A stretch of 64,000 nt of DNA from Thalassospira sp. MCCC 1A03138 (GCF_002115785.1 NZ_JFJY01000001.1:434001-498000), one strand, 5' to 3'; positions 55,018-64,000 are shown, numbered from the stretch's first letter. Program-made: numbers and translations. The notes: generated by a model not told the origin, from the letters alone.

Positions 55018-55278
55018 ATGGCATTGAAAGCCGCCGAAGATTTTGACGTTATGCTGCTTGCGGGTCTGACCTGGCACCGTGCCGGCAAAAACAGCTGGAC
55101 GGCGTCCGACCGTTTCGCCGCTTACACGATCTTTCTCGAACCTGATGACCGCTGGTACGGTCAATGGGAACGTGACGGCGAAAAAACGGCGGCAGACTGG
55201 TCCTGTCCTACCCTTGAAACCTTTGCCGAATATATGGTCGACAACGCCCGTCGCCAGAATATCGACGGCATGGATTGA
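55018..55278 (+). CDS. Small hypothetical protein
   Basis: An 86-residue soluble acidic protein with no motif I recognise, rich in Trp (WHRAGKNSW, RWYGQWERDG, ADWSCP). The frame is well used and a good AGGGA precedes ATG 55018 at 8 bases; ATG 55000 gives a slightly longer form. A terminator follows at 55389. Function unknown. Confidence 0.7.
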   Translation: MALKAAEDFDVMLLAGLTWHRAGKNSWTASDRFAAYTIFLEPDDRWYGQWERDGEKTAADWSCPTLETFAEYMVDNARRQNIDGMD

Positions 55279-55388
55279 AATTCGCCTCCCCTGTTGGCCG
55301 CGCTGCCATCAGAAGCGTCCCACGTGCACACCCCGAAACTCGGATTAGATGATTATCTACCTCCCCCCGCCGAGTTGTTGCACATATG

Positions 55389-55422
55389 ACGGCCTGTCTC
55401 CCCCGGACAGGCCGTTTCTTTT
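55389..55422 (+). terminator. Rho-independent terminator
   Basis: Stem ACGGCCTGTC (55389-55398) / GACAGGCCGT (55406-55415), then TTCTTTT. It closes the small unknown gene at 55018. Confidence 0.88.
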
Positions 55423-55507
55423 AAGCCCGCGCATTTCTGTCCTTGCGTTTGGCTTCATACCGCTTATGTGTGACCCATCCAGATATTCATAAGACAAGGC
55501 ACAATTC

Positions 55508-56194
55508 ATGAGCAACGGCATCCCGATGCAGATCGATATCGTCTCCGACGTTGTCTGCCCTTGGTGCATCATCGGCTACAAAAACCTTGAACAGGCGATT
55601 GAGCGTCTGGACGGTCAGGTCGACATCAAACTGCGCTGGCACCCGTTCGAACTGAACCCTGATATGGGGCCCGAAGGCCAGAACCTGTCGGAACATATCA
55701 AGGAAAAATACGGCCTGACCCCGGATCAAAGTGCGGAAAATCGCGACCGTATTTCGATGATGGGTGAAAATGTCGGCTTCGACATCCGCTTTAGCTCGGA
55801 CAGCCGCATCTATAATACCTTTGATGCGCACCGGATGCTTTATTGGGCGGGCAAGGAAGGCAAACAGACCGAATTGAAACTGGCCCTGTTCCGCGCCTAT
55901 TTCCAGGAAGGCGAAAATCCCGGCGATCACGGCGTGATCAAACGCGCCGCCGAGGAGGTTGGTCTGTCACCGGAAAAGGCAGACGAAATTCTTGGTAGCG
56001 ACATGTTCGCCAAGGAAGTCCGCGCCGAAGAGGAAGAGTTCCGCAATGCCGGTATTTCGTCGGTTCCTACCTATGTTGTGAACGGTAAATACGCCATTTC
56101 CGGCGGCCATCCGCCCGAAGTTTTCGAACAGGCATTGTCCGAAATCGCCCGTCAGGTCGAGGTTGCCGACGACGAAGTCATTTTTGACGACTGA
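55508..56194 (+). CDS. DsbA-family oxidoreductase (FrnE-like)
   Basis: Thioredoxin-fold protein of the FrnE/2-hydroxychromene-2-carboxylate-isomerase-like branch of the DsbA family. It has the active site CPWC in VSDVVCPWCIIGYKN (about 16-30), an inserted helical domain, and the cis-Pro region in FRNAGISSVPTYVVNGKYAI. The 228-residue chain has no signal peptide, so it is cytosolic, unlike DsbA. The substrate is unknown. Confidence 0.9.
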   Translation: MSNGIPMQIDIVSDVVCPWCIIGYKNLEQAIERLDGQVDIKLRWHPFELNPDMGPEGQNLSEHIKEKYGLTPDQSAENRDRISMMGENVGFDIRFSSDSRIYNTFDAHRMLYWAGKEGKQTELKLALFRAYFQEGENPGDHGVIKRAAEEVGLSPEKADEILGSDMFAKEVRAEEEEFRNAGISSVPTYVVNGKYAISGGHPPEVFEQALSEIARQVEVADDEVIFDD

Positions 56195-56340
56195 TACCGT
56201 CATCGGATATGATCATCCAAAGCCCCGGTTGCCTTTCGCACCGGGGCTTTTGCATTCTCGACAGAACTACAACCGGGGCGTACAGTTTTCATGCCGCCAC
56301 CACGGCATGTTTGCCACCATGTTTGACAGAGGATCGCCCT

Positions 56341-56994
56341 ATGATCGACTTTGCCGATATCGCCCCCTATTTGCCGGGGATATTCCTTGCCTATGCCGCC
56401 CTTCTGATGGGCTTGATCAGCCCCGGCCCTGCCTTGCTCGGTCTGATGGGTGTCTCGCTTGAACGCGGTCGCCGTGCCGGTCATTGCTTTGCCATCGGGA
56501 TCGGAACAGGTTCGCTTTGCATCGGCATTCTGACCCTGACGGGTCTTTCTGCCCTTCTGGCAAGCTGGGCCGATGCCATGACCGTCATTCGCATTGCTGG
56601 CGGGATCTATCTTTTATGGCTGGCCTTCAAGGCATTTCGTTCTACATTCCGGCCCGCCCAACCGGCCGGCGATGCCATTGAGCGCGATGATAAAACCATC
56701 TCGCCGGTCGGGTATTTCAGTCGTGGGCTGAGCCTTCACCTGACAAATCCCAAGGCAATCCTGACATGGATTGCCATCATCTCCGTCGGCTTTGCCGATG
56801 GCACGCCGCTTTGGGTGGGATGGGTGATCGTGATTGGCTGTGGCACGATTTCAACCTTGGTACATTTCGCCTATGCCACCGCCTTTTCTACCGCCCCGGC
56901 GATTTCGCTGTATCGTCGGGCGGCGCGCTGGATCAATGGTTTGCTGGGTGTGTTCTTTGCCACGGTTGGTATTCGCCTGCTTGCCGGGCGTTAA
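56341..56994 (+). CDS. LysE-family amino-acid exporter
   Basis: A 217-residue RhtB/LysE-type exporter with six membrane helices. It has the family motif LLMGLISPGPALLGLMGVSL near the N-terminus and the later segment GLSLHLTNPKAILTWIAIIS. ATG 56341 gives the normal length; earlier in-frame starts reach into the previous intergenic space. Exported solute cannot be deduced. Confidence 0.9.
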   Translation: MIDFADIAPYLPGIFLAYAALLMGLISPGPALLGLMGVSLERGRRAGHCFAIGIGTGSLCIGILTLTGLSALLASWADAMTVIRIAGGIYLLWLAFKAFRSTFRPAQPAGDAIERDDKTISPVGYFSRGLSLHLTNPKAILTWIAIISVGFADGTPLWVGWVIVIGCGTISTLVHFAYATAFSTAPAISLYRRAARWINGLLGVFFATVGIRLLAGR

Positions 56995-57011
56995 ATCGCG
57001 CGGCACGGGCT

Positions 57012-57719
57012 CTAGTCATCCCCGCCGGTATCAAGCAATGACCGGCGGGTGACACCGTTTTTCTGATCCATCCAGCCACCAAGCACCGTCAACCAGACAG
57101 CAATCAGGGGCAGCAGCGCGATATTCTGGTCCATAACCCATAATGTCCCGCTGGACAGTACACACCACACCAACGGCACAGGCAACAGGCCCCAGCGCCA
57201 CGACCCACGCGCCAGCAGGATAAAGCCAAGTGTTCCGATTGCCGTCGGATCGGCGGCACTGCCAAACAGTTCCGCCTGTATCAGGTCGCGCCCTTCGATC
57301 AGACCGACAAAGGGATAGACGAAAATCGCCATCACGATCATCACCACCCCGGCAATGCTGGAAAAATCACCGCGCCAGCCAAATCGCAACGGCATCCGGC
57401 GCGCGGCAAACATCACCATCAACAATGCCTCTGTGATAAATGCCGGAATGAAATAAGGGATTATCCAGTTGATCGGCTGGTAATAATACCAAAGGAAGCC
57501 CGCAGTCACCCAGCCCCAGATCATCGCCAACAGCACAAGCGCCACCCGGTTGCCGCGATTGCCGTGCCGGATGGAAAGGCCAAAGGTGATGATCCCTGCT
57601 ACCAATGCGGCGGTAACCGCAAGCCACCATGTGGTATTCAGCATTTCAAACAGCCGGTAATAAACGCGCGGCGAAAACAGCAGAAAATCTGCCAGACTGT
57701 AGCTCCACCACTCGCTCAT
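57012..57719 (-). CDS. DUF6064-like integral membrane protein
   Basis: A 235-residue protein with about seven hydrophobic segments, beginning WWSYSLADFLLFSPRVYYRL as in DUF6064 proteins. Function is unknown. Its ATG overlaps the stop of the upstream aldo/keto reductase gene by one base, so the two form a unit. The family assignment is by general resemblance. Confidence 0.75.
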   Translation of the reverse strand: MSEWWSYSLADFLLFSPRVYYRLFEMLNTTWWLAVTAALVAGIITFGLSIRHGNRGNRVALVLLAMIWGWVTAGFLWYYYQPINWIIPYFIPAFITEALLMVMFAARRMPLRFGWRGDFSSIAGVVMIVMAIFVYPFVGLIEGRDLIQAELFGSAADPTAIGTLGFILLARGSWRWGLLPVPLVWCVLSSGTLWVMDQNIALLPLIAVWLTVLGGWMDQKNGVTRRSLLDTGGDD

Positions 57720-58657
57720 TACAGAACCCCGATCACGGCAGCAATACGTTGGCGCATGTCGTCATCGGGCATTGGGCCGGTGGCCGCCTGCATGTTTTCC
57801 ATGGCGTGCATCGGCTGTGTCGTTGCCGGGATCGGACAGGTCACCGCCGGATGGGAAATCAGATATTTCAGGATCAACTGCGCCCAGCTTCGTACTTCGA
57901 TCTCGGCGGCAAAGTCCGGCAGTTTTTCACCTTCAAGCCGATCAATCAGATGGCCGCCCTGAAACGGTCGGTTGACGATCACGGCAATTCCGCGTTCCGA
58001 GGCCAGCGGCAGCAGGTAATCCTCGACCTTGCGATCCACCGGGTTATAGGTGACCTGTACGAAATCAAGCGGCGTGTTTTTCATCACCGCGATCAGATCA
58101 TCGGTGCGTCTGCCATGCGACGTCGTCACGCCGACATAACGCAGTCGTCCGGCATCCTTCATATCGAACAGAAGCGGCAGATTGTCGTTGATCCCCACCA
58201 GATTATGGACCTGCAACAGGTCAAACTTTTCGATGTTCCAGTAATCGGATGTTTCGGCGATCTGTTCTGCACCGTCATCCGACGTCCAGACCTTGTCGGT
58301 TGAAAATACCCGATCACGCGCGCCCAGTTTATCAAGCCCGTAACCAATCACATCCTGGGACGATCCATACATCGGCGAGCTGTCGATCATCCGTCCGCCT
58401 CCGTCAAAAAAGGCCTGCATGACATTGGCGCACTGGTCGCGCAAAACCGGATCATTGCCGACATTAAACGTGATCCAGCTACCCAGACCAACCGCCGGGA
58501 TCATTTCACCCGTTGACGGGATCGGCTTTTTGATCACATCAAGAACCGCACGATTATCAAGCGTTTGCGCCCAAAGCGGCTTGATCGCGCCAAGGCCCGC
58601 TGTTGCGCCAATCGCCGTCACACCGCGCAGGAAATTCCGTCGACCCAGTAAAAACAT
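57719..58657 (-). CDS. Aldo/keto reductase with twin-arginine signal
   Basis: A 312-residue protein opening with a Tat signal (RRNFLRGVTAIGATAGLGAI), so it is predicted to be exported folded. A TIM-barrel aldo/keto reductase follows, with the catalytic Asp-Tyr region around MIDSSPMYGSSQDVIGYGLD and VFSTDKVWTSDD for the active-site Lys. Substrate unknown. It is divergent from merR. Confidence 0.88.
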   Translation of the reverse strand: MFLLGRRNFLRGVTAIGATAGLGAIKPLWAQTLDNRAVLDVIKKPIPSTGEMIPAVGLGSWITFNVGNDPVLRDQCANVMQAFFDGGGRMIDSSPMYGSSQDVIGYGLDKLGARDRVFSTDKVWTSDDGAEQIAETSDYWNIEKFDLLQVHNLVGINDNLPLLFDMKDAGRLRYVGVTTSHGRRTDDLIAVMKNTPLDFVQVTYNPVDRKVEDYLLPLASERGIAVIVNRPFQGGHLIDRLEGEKLPDFAAEIEVRSWAQLILKYLISHPAVTCPIPATTQPMHAMENMQAATGPMPDDDMRQRIAAVIGVL

Positions 58658-58764
58658 CGCAATCCCAACATTGTCGTTTCGAACCGGTCACAGGATAGAA
58701 GGTGGTCAGAATGTCATGTCTGCGCAACTGCAAGCTGTTGCACAAACTGGCAAAAAATTTACGC

Positions 58765-58795
58765 TTGACCTAAAGTACACTCCAGCAGCTAGCCT
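58765..58795 (+). promoter_or_regulatory. MerR-type promoter with 19-bp spacer
   Basis: TTGACC (58765-58770) and TAGCCT (58790-58795) are separated by 19 bases, the long spacer typical of MerR-controlled promoters. The spacer begins with CTAAAGTACACTCC, a degenerate version of the family dyad. It precedes merR by about 35 bases, so autoregulation is likely. Confidence 0.6.
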
Positions 58796-58828
58796 TTTGA
58801 AAGTTCCCCAAGCTGAAAGGTGACCGAC

Positions 58829-59194
58829 ATGATGATTGGTGAAGTCTCGGCCAAAAGCGGTTTGCCCATTCACACGCTGCGCTATTACGAAAAAATCGGT
58901 CTCGTGCCCAAACCGTCACGCGATGCGGGCGGCCGACGGTACTATGACCCGGAAATTCTCGATTGGCTGACTTTCATAAGCCGGCTTAAGGATCTTGGCA
59001 TGCCGATCCGCGACCGGGTCCGGTTTGCCCGTCTGCGCAGCGAAGGCGAACAAACGGTTGGCGAACGGCGCGAACTTCTTGAAATCTATCGGACCGGGCT
59101 GGCCCAAAAAATCGCCGAACTGACCGAAACCCTCGAAGTGCTCGATTACAAAATCGCCAATTACGACGAAATCGGCCGCAAGAAAACGGCCTAA
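58829..59194 (+). CDS. MerR-family transcriptional regulator
   Basis: A 121-residue regulator with an N-terminal winged helix (MIGEVSAKSGLPIHTLRYYE, then KIGLVPKPSRDAGGRRYYDP) and a C-terminal coiled coil. No Cys cluster of metal sensors is present. It belongs to the YfmP/AdhR-like group found near reductases. ATG 58829 has AAAGG upstream at 8 bases. It sits between a divergent aldo/keto reductase and a downstream carboxymuconolactone-decarboxylase-family gene, which it probably regulates. Confidence 0.9.
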   Translation: MMIGEVSAKSGLPIHTLRYYEKIGLVPKPSRDAGGRRYYDPEILDWLTFISRLKDLGMPIRDRVRFARLRSEGEQTVGERRELLEIYRTGLAQKIAELTETLEVLDYKIANYDEIGRKKTA

Positions 59195-59222
59195 CCTCAA
59201 AAATACCTTACAGGAGCCCCTT

Positions 59223-59618
59223 ATGGCTGAACATAAAAGCGCGCTCGATGCCGGGCGCGATGTTGTCGCACGTCTGAACCCACCGCTTGAAGGCGCCTTG
59301 GCCGAAAAATACGATACCCTGGTGCCCGGATTTGCCGAAAGTCTTGTTGAATGGGCCTATGGCCGTCATTACGCGCGGCCCAACCTTGATCTGAAAACCC
59401 GTCAGCTCTGCACGATTTCCGCCCTGACAGTTCTGGGCGCGCAAACCGCACCCCAGCTTAAGGTCAATATCAAACATTCTCTTGCTGCCGGGGCAACACG
59501 CAAAGAAATCATCGAAGCGATCTGGCAGATGGCGGTTTATGGCGGTCTTCCTGCCGCGATCAACGGCCTGAATGCCGCACAGGAACTGTTTGACGAACTG
59601 GACGCCACCGCCACTTAA
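59223..59618 (+). CDS. Carboxymuconolactone decarboxylase family protein
   Basis: A 131-residue helical AhpD/CMD-like protein. KTRQLCTISALTVLGAQTAP and AGATRKEIIEAIWQMAVYGG match the CMD family, but only one Cys is present where AhpD-type peroxidase has CxxC. It lies 28 bases after merR with a ribosome site AGGAG. Often such proteins accompany MerR and aldo/keto reductases in redox or aldehyde responses. Confidence 0.88.
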   Translation: MAEHKSALDAGRDVVARLNPPLEGALAEKYDTLVPGFAESLVEWAYGRHYARPNLDLKTRQLCTISALTVLGAQTAPQLKVNIKHSLAAGATRKEIIEAIWQMAVYGGLPAAINGLNAAQELFDELDATAT

Positions 59619-59622
59619 AGCA

Positions 59623-59656
59623 AAAAGGCACCGCAGGTCTCCCGGCGGTGCCTTTT
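59623..59656. terminator. Bidirectional terminator between the CMD gene and cysS
   Basis: 12-bp stem AAAAGGCACCGC (59623-59634) / GCGGTGCCTTTT (59645-59656), 10-base loop, A- and T-flanked. Confidence 0.9.
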
Positions 59657-59675
59657 CCAATTCAAATGCGACGGA

Positions 59676-61055
59676 TCAAACGCGCTTCCAGCTCGTACCT
59701 TCCTTGAAGTCTTCAAGCAGGATACCACGCGCCAAAAGATCGTTTCTGATCTGATCGGCGGTGGCAAAGTCGCGGTTTTTCTTCGCTTCGGCACGCTGCT
59801 GGATCAGACTGTCAATCTCGGCAGCTTCATCTTCATCGGCAGAACCGGTGAACCAGGCTTCCGGATCATTTTCCAGAATCCCCAGCAAAGTTGCCGCCGC
59901 CAGAACACGGCCCTTGGTTTCGGCCTTATCATACTTCTTTGTCGCCTTGTTGAGTTCGGTCACCAGTTCATGGAACTCCGAAATCGCAAGCGGCGTATTA
60001 AGATCATCACACAGCGCGTTCAGAACCGATTCCGGCACCGGGGTGTTTTCCGGTTCGATATCGGTGGTCTGACGAAGGGCGGTATAGAACCTATCCAGCG
60101 CCTCTTTGGCCTGACGCAGGTTTTCTTCGGTCCAGTTGATCGGCTGATGATAATGGGTTCCCAGCATCGCCAGACGGATCGCCTCGCCCGGCCAGCTTTC
60201 GAGCAACTCGTGCACGGTGACAAAGTTGCCAAGCGACTTGGACATCTTTTCACCTTCGACCATCAGATGGCCGTTATGCATCCAGTATTTGGCGTAACTA
60301 GAACCCTTGTTTGCGCAGCAGCTTTGCGCGATTTCGTTTTCATGATGCGGGAAAACCAGATCCGATCCGCCGCCATGAATGTCGAAATTCTCGCCCAGAT
60401 AGCGTGTCGACATGGCAGAGCATTCAATATGCCAACCCGGACGTCCGCGGCCCCATGGGCTTTCCCAGCCCGGCGTCTCGTCATCGGACGGTTTCCAAAG
60501 CACAAAGTCCGCCGGGTCCTTTTTATAGGGGGCGACTTCAACCCGCGCACCGGCGATCATTTCTTTGCGGTCGCGACGCGACAGCCTGCCGTATTCTTCA
60601 TACTGGCCAACGGAAAACAGCACGTGCCCTTCGGCGGCATAGGCAAAGCCCTGTTCGATCAGGCTTTCGCACATCGCGATCATTTCTGCGATATGTTCGG
60701 TCGCGCGCGGTTCGATATCGGGCTTGGCGGCATTAAGCGCGCCCATATCATCAAGATAGGCCTGATGGGTGCGTTTGGTGATTTCCGAAATCGGCTCGCC
60801 ACTTTGGCGGGCACGTTCGTTGATCTTGTCATCAACGTCGGTCACGTTGCGCACATAGGTCACGTTTGGATAGATATGGCGCAATACACGCACCAGCGTA
60901 TCAAACACCACAACAGGCCGAGCATTACCGACATGGGCATAGTCGTAAACCGTCGGGCCGCAGACATAAAGCCGGACATGGTCGGCATCAATCGGCTCGA
61001 ACACCTGCTTTTCACGGCTTAGGGTGTCATAGATACGCAATGTGGTCTTGGTCAT
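59676..61055 (-). CDS. cysS: Cysteinyl-tRNA synthetase
   Basis: Class I synthetase charging tRNA-Cys. It has YVCGPTVYDYAHVGNARPVV (zinc Cys and HVGN form of HIGH) at ~30-50, WHIECSAMS with the second zinc Cys, and GEKMSKSLGNF (KMSKS) at about 265-275. The 459 residues fit, with the C-terminal DALR-like helical tail. Ends before the terminator at 59623. Confidence 0.97.
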   Translation of the reverse strand: MTKTTLRIYDTLSREKQVFEPIDADHVRLYVCGPTVYDYAHVGNARPVVVFDTLVRVLRHIYPNVTYVRNVTDVDDKINERARQSGEPISEITKRTHQAYLDDMGALNAAKPDIEPRATEHIAEMIAMCESLIEQGFAYAAEGHVLFSVGQYEEYGRLSRRDRKEMIAGARVEVAPYKKDPADFVLWKPSDDETPGWESPWGRGRPGWHIECSAMSTRYLGENFDIHGGGSDLVFPHHENEIAQSCCANKGSSYAKYWMHNGHLMVEGEKMSKSLGNFVTVHELLESWPGEAIRLAMLGTHYHQPINWTEENLRQAKEALDRFYTALRQTTDIEPENTPVPESVLNALCDDLNTPLAISEFHELVTELNKATKKYDKAETKGRVLAAATLLGILENDPEAWFTGSADEDEAAEIDSLIQQRAEAKKNRDFATADQIRNDLLARGILLEDFKEGTSWKRV

Positions 61056-61121
61056 GTTTTCGGTCCATATGGCTTTTGTTTTCGGTTTTGCTGGATATTC
61101 CGGCGGTCAAAGCTGTTTGCT

Positions 61122-62474
61122 TTAGACCGCCTTTCCACAAAGCCGTTCACACGCCTTTTCACGTCCGATCAGAACCAGCATCGCCGACATTTCCGGGCCA
61201 TGTTCACGCCCCGTCAACGCCTTACGCAGCGGCATGAAAAGATCCTTGCCCTTGCGGCCGGTCGCATCCTTGATCGCACCGGTCCATGCTTTCCAGCTGG
61301 TTGTGTCAAGGTCGCCTTCGGGCAGCATATCGGCCGCCTGCTTTAAAAATTCCGCATCGGCGTCGTCAATCTGCGGGATGACCTGTTTGGTGATCACATC
61401 CCACCATTCAACCGCTTCTGCCACGCGCCAGCAGTTTCCGCGCACCGCATTCCAGAATTCTTCGGGTGCATCGCCCAGACCAAGGGCCTCAAGCTTTGGC
61501 TTTGCCGTTTCAAACGACATGTCATGAATGACTTTTTCGTTCAGGCTGGCCAGTTCCGCCGGATCAAATTTCGGGGTCGAACGGCCATAATGCGACAGAT
61601 CGAATTTGCCCAGAACCTCGGTCAGAGTAGCCGGTTCGATCTTGTCCGATGCACCAAGCCCGGTCAGAAGCCCGACAAGTGATGCGACCTCGAACCCGTC
61701 ATTACGCAATTCACGCAGCGAAAGACTGCCCAGACGTTTCGACAGCTGCGAACCACCCGGCCCCGCCAAAAGTGGCATATGGGCAAATTCAAGCGCACCG
61801 GGCTTACCACCCATCGCCATATAAAGCAGGATCTGTGACACCGTATTGGTCACATGGTCCTCGCCGCGGATGATATGGGTAACACCCATTTCAAGATCAT
61901 CAACGACCGAACCCAGCATATACAGCAGCGACCCGTCTTCGCGGATCAGAACCGGGTCGGACACATGTTCCGTATCAAACGTGCAAATCCCGCGCGTCAG
62001 GTCATCCCATTCAACCACGCCATCGGTCAGAAGGAAGCGCCAGTGCGGTTTGCGCCCTTCCGCCTCAAGATGGGCGATTTCATCATCCGAAAGCGTCAAT
62101 GCCTTGCGGTCATAGATGAACGGTTGATGACGCTGGCGTGCGGCCTTGCGTTTCCAGTTCAGTTCGCCTTCGGTTTCATAGCACGGATAAAGCATGTTGC
62201 GCGATTTCAGGTCGTCAATCGCCGCGTCATATTTATCCTGACGCAGACTTTGACGTTCTTCGCGGTCCCAGTCGATACCAAGCCATTTCAGGTCTTCACG
62301 GATCGCATCGACATATTCATCTTTGGAACGGACCGGATCGGTATCGTCAAAGCGCAGGATGAATTCGCCACCATGTTTACGGGCATAAAGCCAGTTCATC
62401 ATGGCAACGCGGGCATTACCGACGTGAAGAAGCCCGGTCGGGCTGGGTGCAAATCGCAGGACAGGTTTTGTCAT
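61122..62474 (-). CDS. gltX: Glutamyl-tRNA synthetase
   Basis: Class I synthetase charging tRNA-Glu. The signature region is RFAPSPTGLLHVGNARVAMM (HVGN variant of HIGH) and the KMSKS equivalent is GSQLSKRLGSLS. The 450-residue length is typical of bacterial GluRS. Alphaproteobacteria often carry two gltX genes; which one this is, and whether it also makes Glu-tRNA-Gln, cannot be told. It lies 66 bases upstream of cysS on the same strand. Confidence 0.95.
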   Translation of the reverse strand: MTKPVLRFAPSPTGLLHVGNARVAMMNWLYARKHGGEFILRFDDTDPVRSKDEYVDAIREDLKWLGIDWDREERQSLRQDKYDAAIDDLKSRNMLYPCYETEGELNWKRKAARQRHQPFIYDRKALTLSDDEIAHLEAEGRKPHWRFLLTDGVVEWDDLTRGICTFDTEHVSDPVLIREDGSLLYMLGSVVDDLEMGVTHIIRGEDHVTNTVSQILLYMAMGGKPGALEFAHMPLLAGPGGSQLSKRLGSLSLRELRNDGFEVASLVGLLTGLGASDKIEPATLTEVLGKFDLSHYGRSTPKFDPAELASLNEKVIHDMSFETAKPKLEALGLGDAPEEFWNAVRGNCWRVAEAVEWWDVITKQVIPQIDDADAEFLKQAADMLPEGDLDTTSWKAWTGAIKDATGRKGKDLFMPLRKALTGREHGPEMSAMLVLIGREKACERLCGKAV

Positions 62475-62486
62475 TTCAAACTTTTT

Positions 62487-64000
62487 TCAGGTCACTAAAT
62501 TCGTGAAACCGTTGGTAATCGGATAGCGGCGGTCGCGGCCAAAGGCACGCGGAGTAATCTTGACCCCGGGTGGTGCCTGTCGGCGTTTATATTCCGCCCG
62601 GTCCAGCAACCGCCAGACCCGGCGCACCGTGGCCTCGTCATGGCCGCTTTCGACAATCTCGGAAACAGACCGTTCGCCTTCAATCATCTGATGAAGGATA
62701 TCATCAAGAACGTCATAAGGCGGCAGGCTATCTTCGTCTTTCTGATCCGGGCGCAGTTCGGCCGATGGCGGCTTGGTAATGATCCGTTCCGGGATCACAA
62801 TGCCGTCCGGACCAAGCGCGCCCGCCGGATGATGGGCATTGCGCCAATGGCAAAGCGCAAACACAGTAGTTTTGTAAAGGTCCTTCAAAACCGAATAGCC
62901 ACCGCACATGTCACCATACAGCGTGGCATAGCCAACCGACATTTCCGACTTGTTGCCCGTCGTCAGAACCATATGGCCGAACTTGTTTGAAAGCCCCATC
63001 AGGATGATCCCGCGTGAACGGGCCTGAATGTTTTCTTCGGTAATGTCCGGGTCACGGCCTTCGAATGCCGGGCCAAGCATCTGTTCGAATGCCCCCATGG
63101 CAGGCCCGATATTAATGCTTTCAATGCCGGTTTTCAGCATCCCGGCACATTGTGCGGCATCCTCAAGGCTTTCGCGTGACGTATAGGGCGACGGCATCAT
63201 CACCAGCCGCACCCGATCCGCCCCCAGCGCATCAACAGCAATGGCCGCCGAAAGCGCGCTGTCGATCCCGCCCGACATGCCGATTACAACACCGGGAAAG
63301 CGGTTTTTGTTCACATAATCCCGAAGCCCCAAAACCAGCGTCTGATATATCGCATCAAGTCCGCTTGGATAGTCGGCCTTTGGTGCATTTTCATCGCACC
63401 GCCAGCTACCATCTTCACCACGCGACCACGTATTGGTCACGACATCCTCGGAAAAGCCCGGCAGGGCCACGGCCAATGATCCATCACCGTTAAGACCGAA
63501 CGAGCCGCCATCAAACACCAGTTCGTCCTGGCCACCAACCTCGTTGCAGTAAATCATCGGAACGCCGGATTCACGTACCCGATCCGCAATCAGGTTACGG
63601 CGCAGATCGCCCTTGTCGGCCTCGAACGGTGATCCGTTCGGCACGAGGAAAATTTCCGCGCCGCGGTCTTTCAGATGGGCAACAACCTTTGGCGTCCAGA
63701 CATCCTCGCAGATCGGCACACCAAGTTTCACCCCGCGGAAGGACACCACATCGGGCATCGGTCCACCACTGAACACGCGTTTTTCATCAAACACGCCATA
63801 ATTCGGCAGGTCGTTTTTCGCCCGCACCGTTTCGATCTTGCCCTGATCAATCAGAAGAACCGCGTTAAAGCGTTCCCCGTCAATATCCCACGGTGTCGTC
63901 AGCAACAGGGCCGGGCCGTTTTTGCGGGCCTTGGTGCGCGCGCATATATTATCGACCGCATGGCGCAGATGGCGCATGAAGGCAGGCTTCATCACAAGAT
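62487..64000 (-). CDS. nadE: Glutamine-dependent NAD+ synthetase (5' part beyond window)
   Basis: Makes NAD+ from deamido-NAD+ with glutamine. The visible ~500 residues include the nitrilase-type glutaminase with catalytic Cys in LGVPICEDVW. They also include the ATP-pyrophosphatase domain with SGGIDSAL (P-loop) and GNKSEMSVGYATLYGDMCGG. The end carries VWRLLDRAEYKRRQAPPGVK. The frame is still open at base 64000, so the start codon and the first Glu of the glutaminase lie outside. It is 12 bases upstream of gltX. Confidence 0.96.
   Translation of the reverse strand, partial: LVMKPAFMRHLRHAVDNICARTKARKNGPALLLTTPWDIDGERFNAVLLIDQGKIETVRAKNDLPNYGVFDEKRVFSGGPMPDVVSFRGVKLGVPICEDVWTPKVVAHLKDRGAEIFLVPNGSPFEADKGDLRRNLIADRVRESGVPMIYCNEVGGQDELVFDGGSFGLNGDGSLAVALPGFSEDVVTNTWSRGEDGSWRCDENAPKADYPSGLDAIYQTLVLGLRDYVNKNRFPGVVIGMSGGIDSALSAAIAVDALGADRVRLVMMPSPYTSRESLEDAAQCAGMLKTGIESINIGPAMGAFEQMLGPAFEGRDPDITEENIQARSRGIILMGLSNKFGHMVLTTGNKSEMSVGYATLYGDMCGGYSVLKDLYKTTVFALCHWRNAHHPAGALGPDGIVIPERIITKPPSAELRPDQKDEDSLPPYDVLDDILHQMIEGERSVSEIVESGHDEATVRRVWRLLDRAEYKRRQAPPGVKITPRAFGRDRRYPITNGFTNLVT

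Overview
The window is chromosomal DNA of a flagellated alphaproteobacterium, most likely a marine Rhodospirillales close to Thalassospira. This is inferred from the fliI-fliJ-ctrA neighbourhood, the presence of CtrA, ChpT and FlbD, the fliF-fliH-fliN-motA-flbD-flhA-flhF-flhG gene order, and moderate GC. There are no insertion sequences, phage genes, CRISPR arrays, tRNAs or rRNA operons. About 55 protein genes are supported; the flagellin at the left edge and NAD synthetase at the right edge are cut by the window.

Region 1 (1-20236): a co-directional flagellar block. It holds flagellin, flaG, fliD, fliS, then fliK-flgD-flgE, then fliF-fliH-fliN-motA-flbD-flhA-flhF-flhG, a second FliK-like gene and a QueF-like orphan. 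Near-perfect sigma-54 (-24/-12) promoters precede fliD and the fliK operon, and a CtrA-like box precedes fliF. FlbD, the sigma-54 activator, is encoded in the same block. There is no fliG between fliF and fliH and no motB beside motA.

Region 2 (20237-25955): a 2OG-Fe(II) dioxygenase, a YnjBCD-type ABC transporter, a TerC-family membrane protein and a YbaK-type aminoacyl-tRNA deacylase.

Region 3 (25962-37178): fliI-fliJ divergent from the cell-cycle regulator gene ctrA across 400 bp of regulatory DNA with paired GANTC sites. Then comes a leftward chpT-cheA-cheW-cheY-cheB-cheR set, with a DUF3553 gene divergent from chpT. CtrA and its phosphotransferase ChpT therefore flank the chemotaxis genes.

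Region 4 (37340-47851): housekeeping and assorted genes: an unknown protein, moaA, an FAD monooxygenase, a GIY-YIG (DUF123) protein, a glyoxalase-related protein, bolA, rarD, grxD, a large MscS channel, rpsD with its own promoter and structured leader, and trmJ.

Region 5 (47852-53097): the most interesting locus, a guanidine-utilisation operon. A sigma-54 promoter lies directly upstream of a guanidine-I (ykkC) riboswitch. Then follow an ABC transporter (binding protein, permease, ATPase), a GdmH-type Ni-dependent guanidine hydrolase and a very histidine-rich protein. The His-rich protein sits where HypA/HypB-like nickel chaperones are found in the cyanobacterial version, so it is a candidate new nickel chaperone. 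The layout suggests guanidine is imported and split to urea and ammonium under nitrogen limitation.

Region 6 (53123-64000): cimA, a small unknown gene, a DsbA-family oxidoreductase, a LysE exporter, a DUF6064 membrane protein with a Tat-type aldo/keto reductase, divergent merR plus a carboxymuconolactone-decarboxylase-family gene, then cysS, gltX and nadE.
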